From Candidatus Latescibacterota bacterium (GTDB lineage Bacteria; Latescibacterota; UBA2968; UBA8231): a stretch of DNA of 28,704 nucleotides. Made by a program: the position numbers and the translations under genes. Shown here piece after piece: positions 7,735-14,882 of the stretch (its first letter is position 1; each line of letters starts with the position of its first letter). A model generated the notes under the pieces. The model ran no database searches. It was not told the DNA's origin and was given only the letters and a program-made list of their open reading frames with translations. Where the stretch lies: assembly GCA_022827165.1 (NCBI GenBank), contig JAJDTN010000188.1, forward strand, positions 1 to 28,704, written 5' to 3'.

Positions 7735-7762
7735 TTGACAGGGTGCGGCTCGAACCTACCTT
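7735..7762 (+). promoter_or_regulatory. sigma70-type promoter of the hrcA operon
   Basis: TTGACA at 7735-7740 (perfect -35) is followed after 16 nt by TACCTT at 7757-7762. The predicted start is near 7769, about 145 nt before hrcA. No CIRCE element (TTAGCACTC-N9-GAGTGCTAA) is visible around it. The rest of the 346-bp gap toward the CBM9 gene holds no gene that I can support. Confidence 0.65.
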
Positions 7763-7766
7763 CACG

Positions 7767-7780
7767 ATTTCGATCGAGAT
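7767..7780. promoter_or_regulatory. operator-like imperfect palindrome at the hrcA transcription start
   Basis: ATTTCGATCGAGAT is a 14-bp dyad centred on CGATCG with six of seven pairs matched. It sits on the predicted +1 of the hrcA promoter, where a bound repressor would block initiation. It does not resemble CIRCE, so if it is an operator the regulator is unknown. Confidence 0.35.
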
Positions 7781-7931
7781 GGCCTCCCTCCCATACAACC
7801 CTCCCACGGTCAGGCCGGTGGCGCAGCCCTCTGCCCGCCCCCCGGGCGACCGCGCCCGGGGCCGCGCGGCCTCCGACCACGGAGGGGAATCGCAGACAGG
7901 GACCTGCGCCTCTTGCCGGGAGAGCTTCTGA
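7779..7931 (+). CDS. doubtful 50-codon upstream ORF overlapping the hrcA start
   Basis: An ATG about 10 nt after the predicted transcription start opens a 50-codon frame, rich in Pro, Arg and Ala and ending TCASCRESF. It stops 19 nt inside hrcA in another frame. Third-codon-position GC is high, but that is weak evidence in such GC-rich DNA. No ribosome site is present. It may be chance or a leader that couples translation to hrcA. I cannot assign a function. Confidence 0.18.
   Translation: MASLPYNPPTVRPVAQPSARPPGDRARGRAASDHGGESQTGTCASCRESF
7840..7861 (+). other. stable GC hairpin in the hrcA leader
   Basis: A perfect 9-bp inverted repeat, C-CCCGGGCG at 7840-7848 and CGCCCGGG-G at 7853-7861, encloses an ACCG loop. 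It has no T-run, so it is not an intrinsic terminator. In the predicted hrcA leader it lies 20 nt before a GGAGGGG (7881-7887) and about 50 nt before the TTG start. It could act as a folding or thermosensing element in this heat-shock operon, which is inference. Confidence 0.5.
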
Positions 7932-8929
7932 CCCCCCGCGAGGAGACCATCCTCGCCGCTCTGGTGCGCGTCCACGTCGAGGTCGGCAGCCCCGTGGGCT
8001 CGGCGGGCCTGCTCGAGCGTGAGAGTCTCGAGGTCAGCCCCGCCACCATCCGCAAGATACTGGTCAGCCTCGAGGAGAAGGGCTTCCTCCGGCAGCCCCA
8101 CACCTCGGCCGGCAGGCTTCCCACGAACAGGGCCTACCGGTTCTACGCCTCCCACGCCCTCGACGGTCAGGACCTCACGCACATCGGCGTCCTGCGGCGT
8201 CAGCTCGAGGCCAGGCTGCAGCAGCTCTCGGCCGACGAGATCCACGGACAGCTGGCCGGGATCATCGGCGACCTGTCGATGCAGTTGGGGCTTGTTCTGG
8301 CGCCCGCCTTCGAGCAGGTGCGCCTGCAGCGGCTCGAGCTCATGCGCCTCGCCGGGGGCCGCCTGCTGCTGGTGGTCTCCCTCGAGACGGGGCCGGTCCA
8401 CAGCCTGGTGATCGAGGTCGGCTCCAGCGTCGACCCCGGCGAGGTGGTCGGCGTCTCCACGCGCCTCAACGAGCGCCTCGCGGGCCTGACCCTGGCCGAG
8501 GTGCGCGAGACCGTCCGCGAGCGCTTCGGTGACATGGCCAAGGGGCAGCAGGACCTGCTGCGCCAGGTGATCGAGCAACTCGAGTCCATGTCGTCGCCCG
8601 CCGGACCCGCCCTGCACGTGGCCGGGGCGCGCCACATCTGCGCGCAGCCGGAGTTCCGGGACGCCCTGGACGTGGCCGAGCTGATGGACCTGGTGGAGCA
8701 CCGCGACGAGCTGGCCGGTCTGCTCTCCGACCGCGAAGGGGTGGTCGTCACCATCGGCGAGGAGCACGACCCCCAGGGGCTCCGCCTGTGCGGGTTGGTG
8801 ACGGCGAGCTACGAGGTCCACGGCGCCGTCGGCGTCATCGGCGTCATGGGGCCGGCGCGCATGCCCTACGACCGCGTCATGGCGCTGGTGAACTACACCG
8901 CGTCGAGGGCGCCGGAGCTGGTCTCCTGA
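7913..8929 (+). CDS. hrcA: heat-inducible transcription repressor HrcA
   Basis: The 338-residue protein matches HrcA, the dimeric repressor that controls class I heat-shock operons through CIRCE elements and needs GroEL to fold. The N-terminal winged helix shows LTPREETILAALVRVHVEVGSPVGS, VSPATIRKILVSLEEKGFL and QPHTSAGRLPTNRAYRFY (residues 5-75). A GAF-like core and the C-terminal GVIGVMGPARMPYDRVMALVNYTA complete the family. The TTG start follows AGGGA at 7898-7902. It is uncertain, because an in-frame CTG 9 nt upstream and the GGAGGGG at 7881 offer alternatives. It opens the grpE-dnaJ-mrp-prmA-rsmE-aroQ cluster. No CIRCE box is visible upstream, which is odd for an hrcA operon. Confidence 0.95.
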   Translation: MPGELLTPREETILAALVRVHVEVGSPVGSAGLLERESLEVSPATIRKILVSLEEKGFLRQPHTSAGRLPTNRAYRFYASHALDGQDLTHIGVLRRQLEARLQQLSADEIHGQLAGIIGDLSMQLGLVLAPAFEQVRLQRLELMRLAGGRLLLVVSLETGPVHSLVIEVGSSVDPGEVVGVSTRLNERLAGLTLAEVRETVRERFGDMAKGQQDLLRQVIEQLESMSSPAGPALHVAGARHICAQPEFRDALDVAELMDLVEHRDELAGLLSDREGVVVTIGEEHDPQGLRLCGLVTASYEVHGAVGVIGVMGPARMPYDRVMALVNYTASRAPELVS

Positions 8930-9014
8930 AGCCCCGCGCCTCCGGGAAGGACCGCTGCACCGGGCGGTCGGCGTCCCCGTGCGCCGCCGCTGCAACCATC
9001 GAGCGCGATCATCC

Positions 9015-9683
9015 ATGAGTCGAGAAGTGAAGGACCAGCCCGACGAAGAGCCCGACGTCCCGCCTGAGGCGGGACCCGAAGCCCCCGCGGTAGAGGCGTC
9101 CGAGGAAGAGGCGGCCGAGCCGGCGCCGGAAGAGGCGGAGGTCGAGGCCGAGCCCACCGACCTCGAGCGCGCCCTGGCGGAGGCCGAAGAGAACCAGAAC
9201 CGCTACCTCAGGACCGCCGCCGAGCTCGACAACTTCCGCAAGCGCACCGTCAGGATCCGCGCCGAGACCCGGGACGACACCCTGCGCGACATGCTCCTGC
9301 AGGTGGCCCCCCTACTCGACAACTTCCGCCGCGCCCTGGGGCAGGAGGCATCCGATCCGGCGGCCTTGCGCGAGGGCATCGAGATCATCTTCCGGCAGTT
9401 CAACGAGATCCTCTCCGGATACGGTCTCGAGGAGATCGAGGCGGAGGGACAGGGCTTCGACCCCAACCAGCACGAGGCCATGCTGCAGATACCCTCCGAA
9501 GAGCATCCTCCCGGAACGGTGATGCAGGAGATGGAGAAGGGCTACAAGCTCAATGGCCGCGTGATCCGTCCGTCCAGGGTCGTGGTCAGCACGGCGCCGG
9601 TGGACGAGGGTTCCTCCGAGGCCGGGTCGGGAGGCCGGGGCGGCGAGGGCGGCCGCGACGAGGGAGCCGAGGACGAAGGGTAG
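9015..9683 (+). CDS. grpE: nucleotide exchange factor GrpE
   Basis: The 222-residue protein is GrpE, which releases ADP from DnaK. A long acidic, low-complexity N-terminus (about 45 residues of Glu, Pro and Ala) leads into the long dimerising helix. LRTAAELDNFRKR (conserved 'R..AD.DN.RKR') and LLDNFRRALG mark it. The beta-wing domain has QGFDPNQHEAMLQIP, GTVMQEMEKGYKLNGRVIRPSRVVVS. The C-terminus is a glycine/acid-rich tail of about 25 residues. ATG 9015 has no good ribosome site. An in-frame GTG at 8979 would add 12 basic residues and lacks a site too. It follows hrcA after 85 nt with no other element seen, and dnaJ begins 12 nt later. DnaK itself is not encoded between them. Confidence 0.95.
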   Translation: MSREVKDQPDEEPDVPPEAGPEAPAVEASEEEAAEPAPEEAEVEAEPTDLERALAEAEENQNRYLRTAAELDNFRKRTVRIRAETRDDTLRDMLLQVAPLLDNFRRALGQEASDPAALREGIEIIFRQFNEILSGYGLEEIEAEGQGFDPNQHEAMLQIPSEEHPPGTVMQEMEKGYKLNGRVIRPSRVVVSTAPVDEGSSEAGSGGRGGEGGRDEGAEDEG

Positions 9684-9695
9684 CGGCGAGATCGA

Positions 9696-10838
9696 ATGGC
9701 GAAGCGCGACTACTACGAAGTCCTCGGGCTCGAACGGGACGCGGGGGAGGACCAGATCAAGAGCGCCTACCGAAGGCTGGCGCTGAAGTACCACCCCGAC
9801 CGCAATCCGGGCGACGGCGAGGCGGAGGCGAGCTTCAAGGAGGCTTCCGAGGCCTACGAGATCCTCAGCGACTCGGAGAAGCGGCAGAAGTACGACCGCT
9901 TCGGGCACGCCGGCGTGGAGGGCAACTTCGGCAGCGGCGGCTTCCAGTGGTCGGACTTCACCCACGCCACCGACGTGGAGGACATCCTCGGCGATTTCTT
10001 CGGCGGAATCTTCGGCGGTGGCCGGCGGCGGGCCCGAGGTCCTTCCGGCCCCCCGAAGGGCCGGGATCTGCGCATCGCCCTCCAGCTCACCCTCGAGGAG
10101 GTGGCCACCGGCGCCGAGAAGAAGATCAACCTGACCCGTCAGCAGCGCTGCCCCACCTGCGAGGGGAGCGGGGCCGCGGCCGGCTCCGGCGCCAGCATCT
10201 GCGCCACCTGCAACGGCATGGGCCAGGTGCAGCAGGTGTCGCGCTCCTTCTTCGGACAGTCCGTCACCGTCACCGCCTGCCCCGCCTGCGGCGGCGAAGG
10301 CCGGACCGTGGCCGATCCCTGCCGCGACTGCAGGGGCGAGGGCCGCGTGCGCGACACGTCGACAATCACCGTGCGCATTCCCGCCGGGGTCACCACCGGC
10401 AACTACATCCCCCTGCGCGGTCAGGGCGACGTGGGTCCGCGCGGGGGGCCGCCGGGAGACTGCCTCGTCTTCATCGAGGAAGAGGAGCACGAGCACTTCT
10501 CCCGCGAGGGGAACGACATCCTCTTCCGGCTGCCGATCACCATCGGCCAGGCGGCCCTCGGCGACTCGGTGGCCGTGCCCACCCTGCACGGCGAGGTGCG
10601 GATGAAGATTCCCGAGGGCACCCAGTCCGGACATGTCTTCCGCCTCCGGCAGAAGGGGATTCCCGATGTCGACGGGCGCGGTTGCGGCGATCAGCTCGTC
10701 GAGGTCCTGGTATGGACGCCCACCCATCTGGGCGCCGAGGAGCGGCGTCTCTTCGAGCAACTGGAGAAGATCCAGAGGAGACGCGCCGAGAGCGAGGGCA
10801 AGGGTCTCTTCGACCGCATGCTGAGAGCCTTCGGCTGA
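9696..10838 (+). CDS. dnaJ: chaperone protein DnaJ
   Basis: The 380-residue protein is a complete type I Hsp40. The J-domain (1-70) has HPD at 33-35, which stimulates the DnaK ATPase. A glycine/phenylalanine-rich linker (GDFFGGIFGGG) follows. The zinc domain has four CxxCxGxG repeats in the forms CPTCEGSG, CATCNGMG, CPACGGEG and CRDCRGEG. Two beta-sandwich substrate-binding domains (RIPAGVTTGNYIPLRGQGD onward) and a short C-terminal helix complete it. It presents unfolded clients to DnaK in the cytoplasm. The ATG has only a weak purine-rich upstream stretch. It is followed after 29 nt by an Mrp-type ATPase. Confidence 0.97.
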   Translation: MAKRDYYEVLGLERDAGEDQIKSAYRRLALKYHPDRNPGDGEAEASFKEASEAYEILSDSEKRQKYDRFGHAGVEGNFGSGGFQWSDFTHATDVEDILGDFFGGIFGGGRRRARGPSGPPKGRDLRIALQLTLEEVATGAEKKINLTRQQRCPTCEGSGAAAGSGASICATCNGMGQVQQVSRSFFGQSVTVTACPACGGEGRTVADPCRDCRGEGRVRDTSTITVRIPAGVTTGNYIPLRGQGDVGPRGGPPGDCLVFIEEEEHEHFSREGNDILFRLPITIGQAALGDSVAVPTLHGEVRMKIPEGTQSGHVFRLRQKGIPDVDGRGCGDQLVEVLVWTPTHLGAEERRLFEQLEKIQRRRAESEGKGLFDRMLRAFG

Positions 10839-10867
10839 GGCCGCGAGGGCTCCCCACGGGTGTGACG

Positions 10868-11671
10868 ATGGCTTTCCCGCGGACCCTGCCAGAGGATTCC
10901 ACGACACTTCCGGGAGTGGCGAACGCGGTGGCCTTCTCCTCCGCCAAGGGGGGGGTCGGCAAGTCCACCGTGGCCCTCAACGTGGCCCTGGCCTTGTGCG
11001 CCCGCGGAGCCCGGATCGGTCTGCTGGACGCCGACATCTACGGTCCCAGCCTGCCCGTGCTCACGGGGGTGCGGGAAGAACCGGCAGTCGGCGCCGGCGA
11101 TCGCATCCAGCCTCTCCAGGCCCACGGCCTGGCCATGATGTCCATGGGCTTTCTCACCCGGCGGGAGGCTCCGGTCATCTGGCGCGGCCCTCTTCTCGGG
11201 CAGGCCGTTCAGCAGTTCCTGCAGCAGGTCGACTGGGGGGAACTCGACTTCCTCCTCGTCGACATGCCCCCCGGCACGGGCGACATCGCCCTCACCCTGA
11301 GCCAGGTGGTCGCCCTCAGCGGCGCCGTCGTGGTCACCACGCCCCAGGGCGTGGCCCTCCAGGACGTGGAGCGCGGGATGGCGATGTTCGACAAGGTCGA
11401 GGTCGACATCCTGGGGCTGGTGGAGAACATGAGCTGGTACCTCTGCCCTCACTGCGACGCCCGGCACGAGATCTTCGGCCACGGGGGGGGACGGGAGGCC
11501 GCCGAGCGCCTCGAGGCGCCCTTTCTCGGAGAGATCCCCCTCGACGGCGAGATACGCGAGGCGGGCGACCGGGGTCAGCCGCTGATGCTGGCGCAGCCGG
11601 ACTCCGCGCGGGCCCGGGCCTTCGACACCGTCGCCGCCGGCCTGATCCGGGTCCTGGAGAGCCTGTCCTGA
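10868..11671 (+). CDS. Mrp/ApbC/Ind1-family Fe-S cluster carrier ATPase
   Basis: The 267-residue protein is a P-loop NTPase of the Mrp/NBP35 class, which binds and transfers [4Fe-4S] clusters to apo-proteins. The deviant Walker A is KGGVGKST at residues 27-34. DADIYGPS (54-61), DMPPGTGDI (132-140) and TTPQGVALQDV follow. The cluster-binding CxxC is CPHC (193-196) in the usual ENMSWYLCPHC context. The N-terminal MIP18/DUF59 domain of E. coli Mrp is absent, so it is the short form. ATG 10868 is chosen; an in-frame GTG lies 6 nt upstream. The stop TGA overlaps the next gene's ATG (TGATG). The next protein is a NuoB-like Fe-S protein, a plausible client, since mitochondrial Ind1 of this family assembles complex I clusters. 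Confidence 0.92.
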   Translation: MAFPRTLPEDSTTLPGVANAVAFSSAKGGVGKSTVALNVALALCARGARIGLLDADIYGPSLPVLTGVREEPAVGAGDRIQPLQAHGLAMMSMGFLTRREAPVIWRGPLLGQAVQQFLQQVDWGELDFLLVDMPPGTGDIALTLSQVVALSGAVVVTTPQGVALQDVERGMAMFDKVEVDILGLVENMSWYLCPHCDARHEIFGHGGGREAAERLEAPFLGEIPLDGEIREAGDRGQPLMLAQPDSARARAFDTVAAGLIRVLESLS

Positions 11672-12066
11672 TGCGGGGCTGGGCGCGCTCCCGGTCGATC
11701 TGGCTCCTGCCCTTCGGCACCAGTTGCTGTGCCGCCGATCTGGCCGCCCTCTTCGCTCCTCCCCACGACCTGGGCCGCTTCGGCCTGCGTCTTGTCCACG
11801 ATCCCTCCCGCGCCGACGCCATCGTCATCGCCGGCCGCGTCACCCGCGCCCTTGCCCCCCACCTGCTGCACGCCTTCGAGTCCATGCCCCGGCCGGCGCG
11901 GGCGATCGCCTTCGGGACATGCGCGTGCTCCGGCGGGGCCTACGACACCGACGAGGTGATGCCGGCGGATTCGGTCATCCCCGTGGACGCCTACGTGACC
12001 GGCTGCCCACCCGAGCCCGGGTCGCTGCGGCCGGCGCTGCAGCGACTGAGCTGGTCCGGGTCCTGA
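11671..12066 (+). CDS. free-standing NuoB-like Fe-S protein (NADH dehydrogenase 20 kDa/hydrogenase small subunit family)
   Basis: The 131-residue protein matches the core of NuoB/NQO6, the complex I subunit that holds cluster N2, and the related small subunits of membrane hydrogenases. All four cysteine positions are present with near-normal spacing: the tandem C19-C20 in GTSCCAADL, C84 in FGTCACSGG and C112 in VTGCPPEP. RADAIVIAGRVTRALAPHL (48-66) and the VIPVDAYVTGCPP ending match NuoB motifs. An extra cysteine, C86, replaces the usual Asn. It is shorter than complex I NuoB (about 160-220), lacks the N-terminal extension, and has no other Nuo or hydrogenase gene beside it in this window. 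The ATG overlaps the stop of the Mrp-type gene, and prmA starts 6 nt downstream. Whether it is an electron carrier, a scaffold or a subunit of a distant complex is unknown. Confidence 0.8.
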   Translation: MRGWARSRSIWLLPFGTSCCAADLAALFAPPHDLGRFGLRLVHDPSRADAIVIAGRVTRALAPHLLHAFESMPRPARAIAFGTCACSGGAYDTDEVMPADSVIPVDAYVTGCPPEPGSLRPALQRLSWSGS

Positions 12067-12072
12067 GCCGCC

Positions 12073-12951
12073 ATGGAAGCCGAGGCCCGCAGTTGGCAAC
12101 GCGTCGCCATCGATGTCCCGTCCGGCGCCAGCGACGAGGTAGCGGCCCTCTGCTTCGAGTTCGGCAGTTGCGGTGTCCACGCCGAGGAGCGGGGTGAGGG
12201 GACGAGGCTCACCGTCTACTTCGAGGGTTCCGCGGACCTCCAGGGGCTGGGCCGCCGACTGCGGAGCGGCCTTCCGGACGGCCTCTCCGGGGAGTTCCCC
12301 ATGGCCCTGGATGTCGAGCCCGAGCGGGACTGGAGCGAGGGCTGGCGGCGCTTCTACCGCCCGCAGTGGGCCACCGAACGGATCGTCGTGCACCCGCCCT
12401 GGCTTCCCGTCGACACCGGCCCCGGTCAGATCGCCATCGCCATCGACCCGGCCATGGCCTTCGGCACGGGCGGACACGAGTCGACCCAGCTGGCCTTGCG
12501 GGCCCTGCAGGAGACGGGCTGCGAGGATCGCTCCTGTCTCGATGTCGGCGCCGGCAGCGGGGTGCTGTCCATCGCCGCCATCCTCCTCGGCGCCCGCCGG
12601 GTGACAGCTGTCGACACCGACCCCGTGGCGGTGGACAACGCCAGGCACAACCTGCGCGAGAACCTGGGAAGGGACGCCGGCCGGGCGAGGGTCTGCCGCG
12701 GCAGTGTGGAGGCGGACTCGGAGGAAGCCTTCCACCTGGTGGTGGCCAATCTCGAGAGCCACCTGGTCCGTCCCTTGCTGCCCGCCATCGCCTCTTCCTT
12801 GACCGCCGCCGGCGCCGCTCTGTTCTCGGGTCTGGTCGTCAACGAGAGGTCAGGTTTCGAGGACTGGCTCCTCGCCGTTGGCCTGCGCGTCGACCAAAGT
12901 TGGACCAAGGGGGAGTGGCTCGGCCTGCGAGCCCGGAGGCAAGGGAGCTGA
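12073..12951 (+). CDS. prmA: ribosomal protein L11 methyltransferase PrmA
   Basis: The 292-residue protein has the PrmA layout. An N-terminal substrate-recognition domain (1-95) ends in RDWSEGWRRFYRPQ. A flexible linker with DPAMAFGTGGHESTQL (conserved 'FGTG.H.TT') follows, then a Rossmann methyltransferase domain with SAM motif I DVGAGSGVLSIAA near 157. The catalytic-region motif is NLESH in place of the more usual NI.A. It trimethylates several positions of L11 using S-adenosylmethionine. The gene starts 6 nt after the NuoB-like gene and its TGA overlaps the rsmE ATG (TGATG). The dnaJ-prmA-rsmE order is common in Firmicutes and other phyla. The two genes between dnaJ and prmA here are an insertion relative to that order. 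Confidence 0.92.
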   Translation: MEAEARSWQRVAIDVPSGASDEVAALCFEFGSCGVHAEERGEGTRLTVYFEGSADLQGLGRRLRSGLPDGLSGEFPMALDVEPERDWSEGWRRFYRPQWATERIVVHPPWLPVDTGPGQIAIAIDPAMAFGTGGHESTQLALRALQETGCEDRSCLDVGAGSGVLSIAAILLGARRVTAVDTDPVAVDNARHNLRENLGRDAGRARVCRGSVEADSEEAFHLVVANLESHLVRPLLPAIASSLTAAGAALFSGLVVNERSGFEDWLLAVGLRVDQSWTKGEWLGLRARRQGS

Positions 12952-13691
12952 TGCCGGCGTTCCTCGTTGACGCGGCCTGCGTCCGGGAGGGGGGCGTGGT
13001 GCTGGGGGCGGAGGAGGCCCGCCACCTCCGCGTTCGCCGGCACCGTCCCGGCGACGAGGTCGACGTCATCGACGGCGAGGGCACGGGGTACCGCATCTGC
13101 ATCCAGACGATCGAGGAGGAACGGGCGACGGGCCGGATCGTGGGACGCAGGTCGGATCTCGGTGAGAGCCCCGTGCGGCTGCACCTGGCATCGGCCCTCG
13201 TCAAGGGGCACCGGTTCGACCTGGTGGTCGAGAAGGCCACGGAGGTGGGCGTCGCCTCCATCACCCCGGTGACGGCGCGGCGCAACGTCGCCCGGCCCGG
13301 GGGGCGCGGCGACCGCTGGCGGCGGTTGGCGCAGTCGGCGGCCAAGCAGTGCGGGCGGAGCCGCGTGCCTCGTGTGAGCGAGCCGGTCCCCCTGCCCGAG
13401 GCCGCCGGGGCCATGGCGGCCGAGGGCGCCCGGCTTCTGGTAGCCGACCCCGCGGCCCCCGGCGATCTTCGTTCGGTCTGCTGCCCCGGAGCCCGGTCCG
13501 CGGCGCTCTTCGTGGGCCCCGAGGGGGGCTTCGCGCCGGAGGAGCTGGACGCCCTTGGCTCCCTCGGGGCGCGGATGTTCGCGTGGGGGAATCGAAGGCT
13601 GCGCGCCGAGACCGCCGCCGTCGTCCTGTCGGCGATGGTCATCACCTTGATGGAGTGGCAATGCGAAGAGACTGCAGCATCCTCGTTCTGA
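12951..13691 (+). CDS. rsmE: 16S rRNA (uracil1498-N3)-methyltransferase RsmE
   Basis: The 246-residue protein is RsmE, a SPOUT-class enzyme that methylates U1498 in 16S rRNA. It has an N-terminal PUA-like domain ([24 protein letters not shown], 18-41). The knotted catalytic domain shows [17 protein letters not shown] (81-97), [10 protein letters not shown] (near 127), [14 protein letters not shown] (near 186) and RRLRAETAA near 217. ATG 12951 is preceded by AAGGGAG at 12941-12947 and overlaps the prmA stop by one base. Its last 31 nt overlap the start of aroQ in another frame. Confidence 0.94.
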   Translation: MPAFLVDAACVREGGVVLGAEEARHLRVRRHRPGDEVDVIDGEGTGYRICIQTIEEERATGRIVGRRSDLGESPVRLHLASALVKGHRFDLVVEKATEVGVASITPVTARRNVARPGGRGDRWRRLAQSAAKQCGRSRVPRVSEPVPLPEAAGAMAAEGARLLVADPAAPGDLRSVCCPGARSAALFVGPEGGFAPEELDALGSLGARMFAWGNRRLRAETAAVVLSAMVITLMEWQCEETAASSF

Positions 13692-14116
13692 GCGGCCCCA
13701 ACCTGAATCTGCTCGGCACCCGGGAGCCCGAGGTCTACGGCTCCCATACCCTCGCCGGCATCGAGGAGCGGGTCAGGGCCGCCGCCGCCGAGCTGGGCGC
13801 CGAGGTCCGCTGCCGGCAATCGAACCACGAAGGCGAGTTGGTCGAGGCCCTGCACGAGGCCCGAAGCTGGGCCGATGGTGTCGTCTTCAACCCCGGGGCC
13901 TTCACCCACTACAGCCTCGCCCTGCGGGATTCCGTCTCGGCGGCGGGACTGCCCACCGTCGAGGTCCACCTGTCCAACGTCCACGGCCGCGAGTCCTTCC
14001 GCCGCCGCTCCGTGATCGCCCCCGTCTGCCTCGGCCAGATCGCCGGCTTCGGCCCGGAGAGCTATGTACTCGGATTGCGCGCGGTGGTGGAACGGATCCG
14101 GGCAGCCGACAACTGA
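13661..14116 (+). CDS. aroQ: type II 3-dehydroquinate dehydratase AroQ
   Basis: The 151-residue protein is a type II dehydroquinase, the third shikimate-pathway enzyme. [16 protein letters not shown] (12-27) holds the catalytic arginine R21 and tyrosine Y26 region. [27 protein letters not shown] (with the catalytic Asn/His context) and [15 protein letters not shown] complete the active site. GLGxxx-type family ending CLGQIAGFG follows. ATG 13661 has GGAG at 13652-13655 with a 5-nt gap, so the start is well supported even though it lies 31 nt inside rsmE. It is the last gene of the hrcA operon and is followed by a GC-rich inverted repeat. In E. coli and Bacillus relatives aroQ-type genes sit with other partners, so this neighbour is not diagnostic. 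Confidence 0.95.
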   Translation: MRRDCSILVLSGPNLNLLGTREPEVYGSHTLAGIEERVRAAAAELGAEVRCRQSNHEGELVEALHEARSWADGVVFNPGAFTHYSLALRDSVSAAGLPTVEVHLSNVHGRESFRRRSVIAPVCLGQIAGFGPESYVLGLRAVVERIRAADN

Positions 14117-14117
14117 G

Positions 14118-14136
14118 GGCCGCACCGACCGCGGCC
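14118..14136 (+). terminator. candidate hairpin terminator after aroQ
   Basis: GGCCGC at 14118-14123 and GCGGCC at 14131-14136 form a 6-bp perfect stem with a 7-nt loop, immediately after the aroQ stop. Only TTCC follows, so the T-run is poor. It may slow or end transcription between two convergent operons. It is a weak intrinsic-terminator candidate. Confidence 0.35.
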
Positions 14137-14189
14137 TTCCCGGAGAGAGACCGCTGGCCGCAGGGCCGGAGCCCGGAGGCGGCAGCTCC

Positions 14190-14786
14190 TCAGAAGGCGT
14201 GCCGGTAGACGAGTTGAACCGCCGGCTTTCCCGCCGCGTCGAGGGACAGGGTGGGGAAGACCTTCGTGGTCTTGGTGCGAGGGATCAGGGCCACACCCAG
14301 GCATGCGGCGGCGAGCGCGCCCGAGCTCCAGCCCCAGAGGCGGGCCCGGTCGGCCTTGTCCTCGAGGTCCTGGGCCCGTGCGAGCAGGCCGGCCTGATCG
14401 TCCAGATCCGAGTTGTTGTTGCGGTTGATCTGCGCCTCCTCGTCGCGGGCGGAGGCGGTGTCGAACTGGAGCCAGGAGATGAGTCCGAGGGCCACGGTCC
14501 CGCCGAGGAAGCTGATGTACGGGAACTCCCGGACCTGGACGACGCGGGCCTGGCTGCCCAGGGAATCGAGGGTGACCACCTTGGAGATCTCGGCGACGTC
14601 GAAGGTGTGGATCTCTCCATCTCCACTCCGCAGGATGAGGAGATCGTCGTCGCGATTGAGCAACTGCCCCATGACGACGGTGCCGTCGGCCAGGTAGATG
14701 CGGGCGTCCGGAGCTCCCTGCGCCAGCAGCGCCGCGGGCTGCAGGGCGAGACAGGTGACCACGATCAGAGAGATCATCGGACGCAT
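14190..14786 (-). CDS. unknown exported membrane protein with a beta-rich N-terminal domain and coiled coil
   Basis: I do not recognise this 198-residue protein. Residues 1-23 form a signal peptide (basic start, LIVVTCLALQPAALLAQG). Residues 28-73 (RIYLADGTVVMGQLLNRDDD then LLILRSGDGEIHTFDVAEISKVV) look like the small beta-strand 'DG....G.......L.......G......I..V' module of many secreted bacterial proteins. Residues 88-108 and 150-168 are likely membrane helices. Between them lies a charged, possibly coiled-coil stretch including NRNNN and QDLEDKADRARL. A lipid-facing or envelope-spanning role is plausible. ATG 14786 has GGGAGG with a 6-nt gap on the coding strand. It is a single gene with its own strong promoter, convergent with aroQ and divergent from rnhB. 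Confidence 0.7.
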   Translation of the reverse strand: MRPMISLIVVTCLALQPAALLAQGAPDARIYLADGTVVMGQLLNRDDDLLILRSGDGEIHTFDVAEISKVVTLDSLGSQARVVQVREFPYISFLGGTVALGLISWLQFDTASARDEEAQINRNNNSDLDDQAGLLARAQDLEDKADRARLWGWSSGALAAACLGVALIPRTKTTKVFPTLSLDAAGKPAVQLVYRHAF

Positions 14787-14850
14787 GGCGTGCCTCCCGC
14801 GTAAGGTGTTGCACCACAAGGCGAATTCGATTCCAGCAGCGGTCTTCGGC

Positions 14851-14878
14851 AATATACGGTTCGCCGCGGGACAGTCAA
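14851..14878 (-). promoter_or_regulatory. sigma70-type promoter of the unknown membrane protein gene
   Basis: On the minus strand TTGACT (complement of 14873-14878) is followed after 16 nt by TATATT (complement of 14851-14856). Transcription would begin near 14844, leaving a leader of about 58 nt. The same AT-rich core also gives a weaker plus-strand candidate for rnhB, TTCCAG 14831-14836 then 16 nt then TATACG 14853-14858. Two divergent promoters may share it. Confidence 0.65.
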
Positions 14879-14882
14879 CGAC

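Noticed and set aside
7700..7912. CIRCE operator upstream of hrcA
   Set aside because: No TTAGCACTC-N9-GAGTGCTAA or close variant is present on either strand.
5987..9157. A single minus-strand open frame of more than 1000 codons running from upstream of the FGE-like gene to grpE
   Set aside because: It is a frame artefact of GC-rich DNA. Only its last 211 codons match a protein family and have coupling and a signal peptide; the rest lies antisense to or out of frame with hrcA, grpE and the CBM9-like gene.
10996..12066. A 356-codon frame overlapping the Mrp-type gene
   Set aside because: Only its last 131 codons show family motifs; the earlier part is out of frame with the Mrp gene, which has clear Walker motifs.
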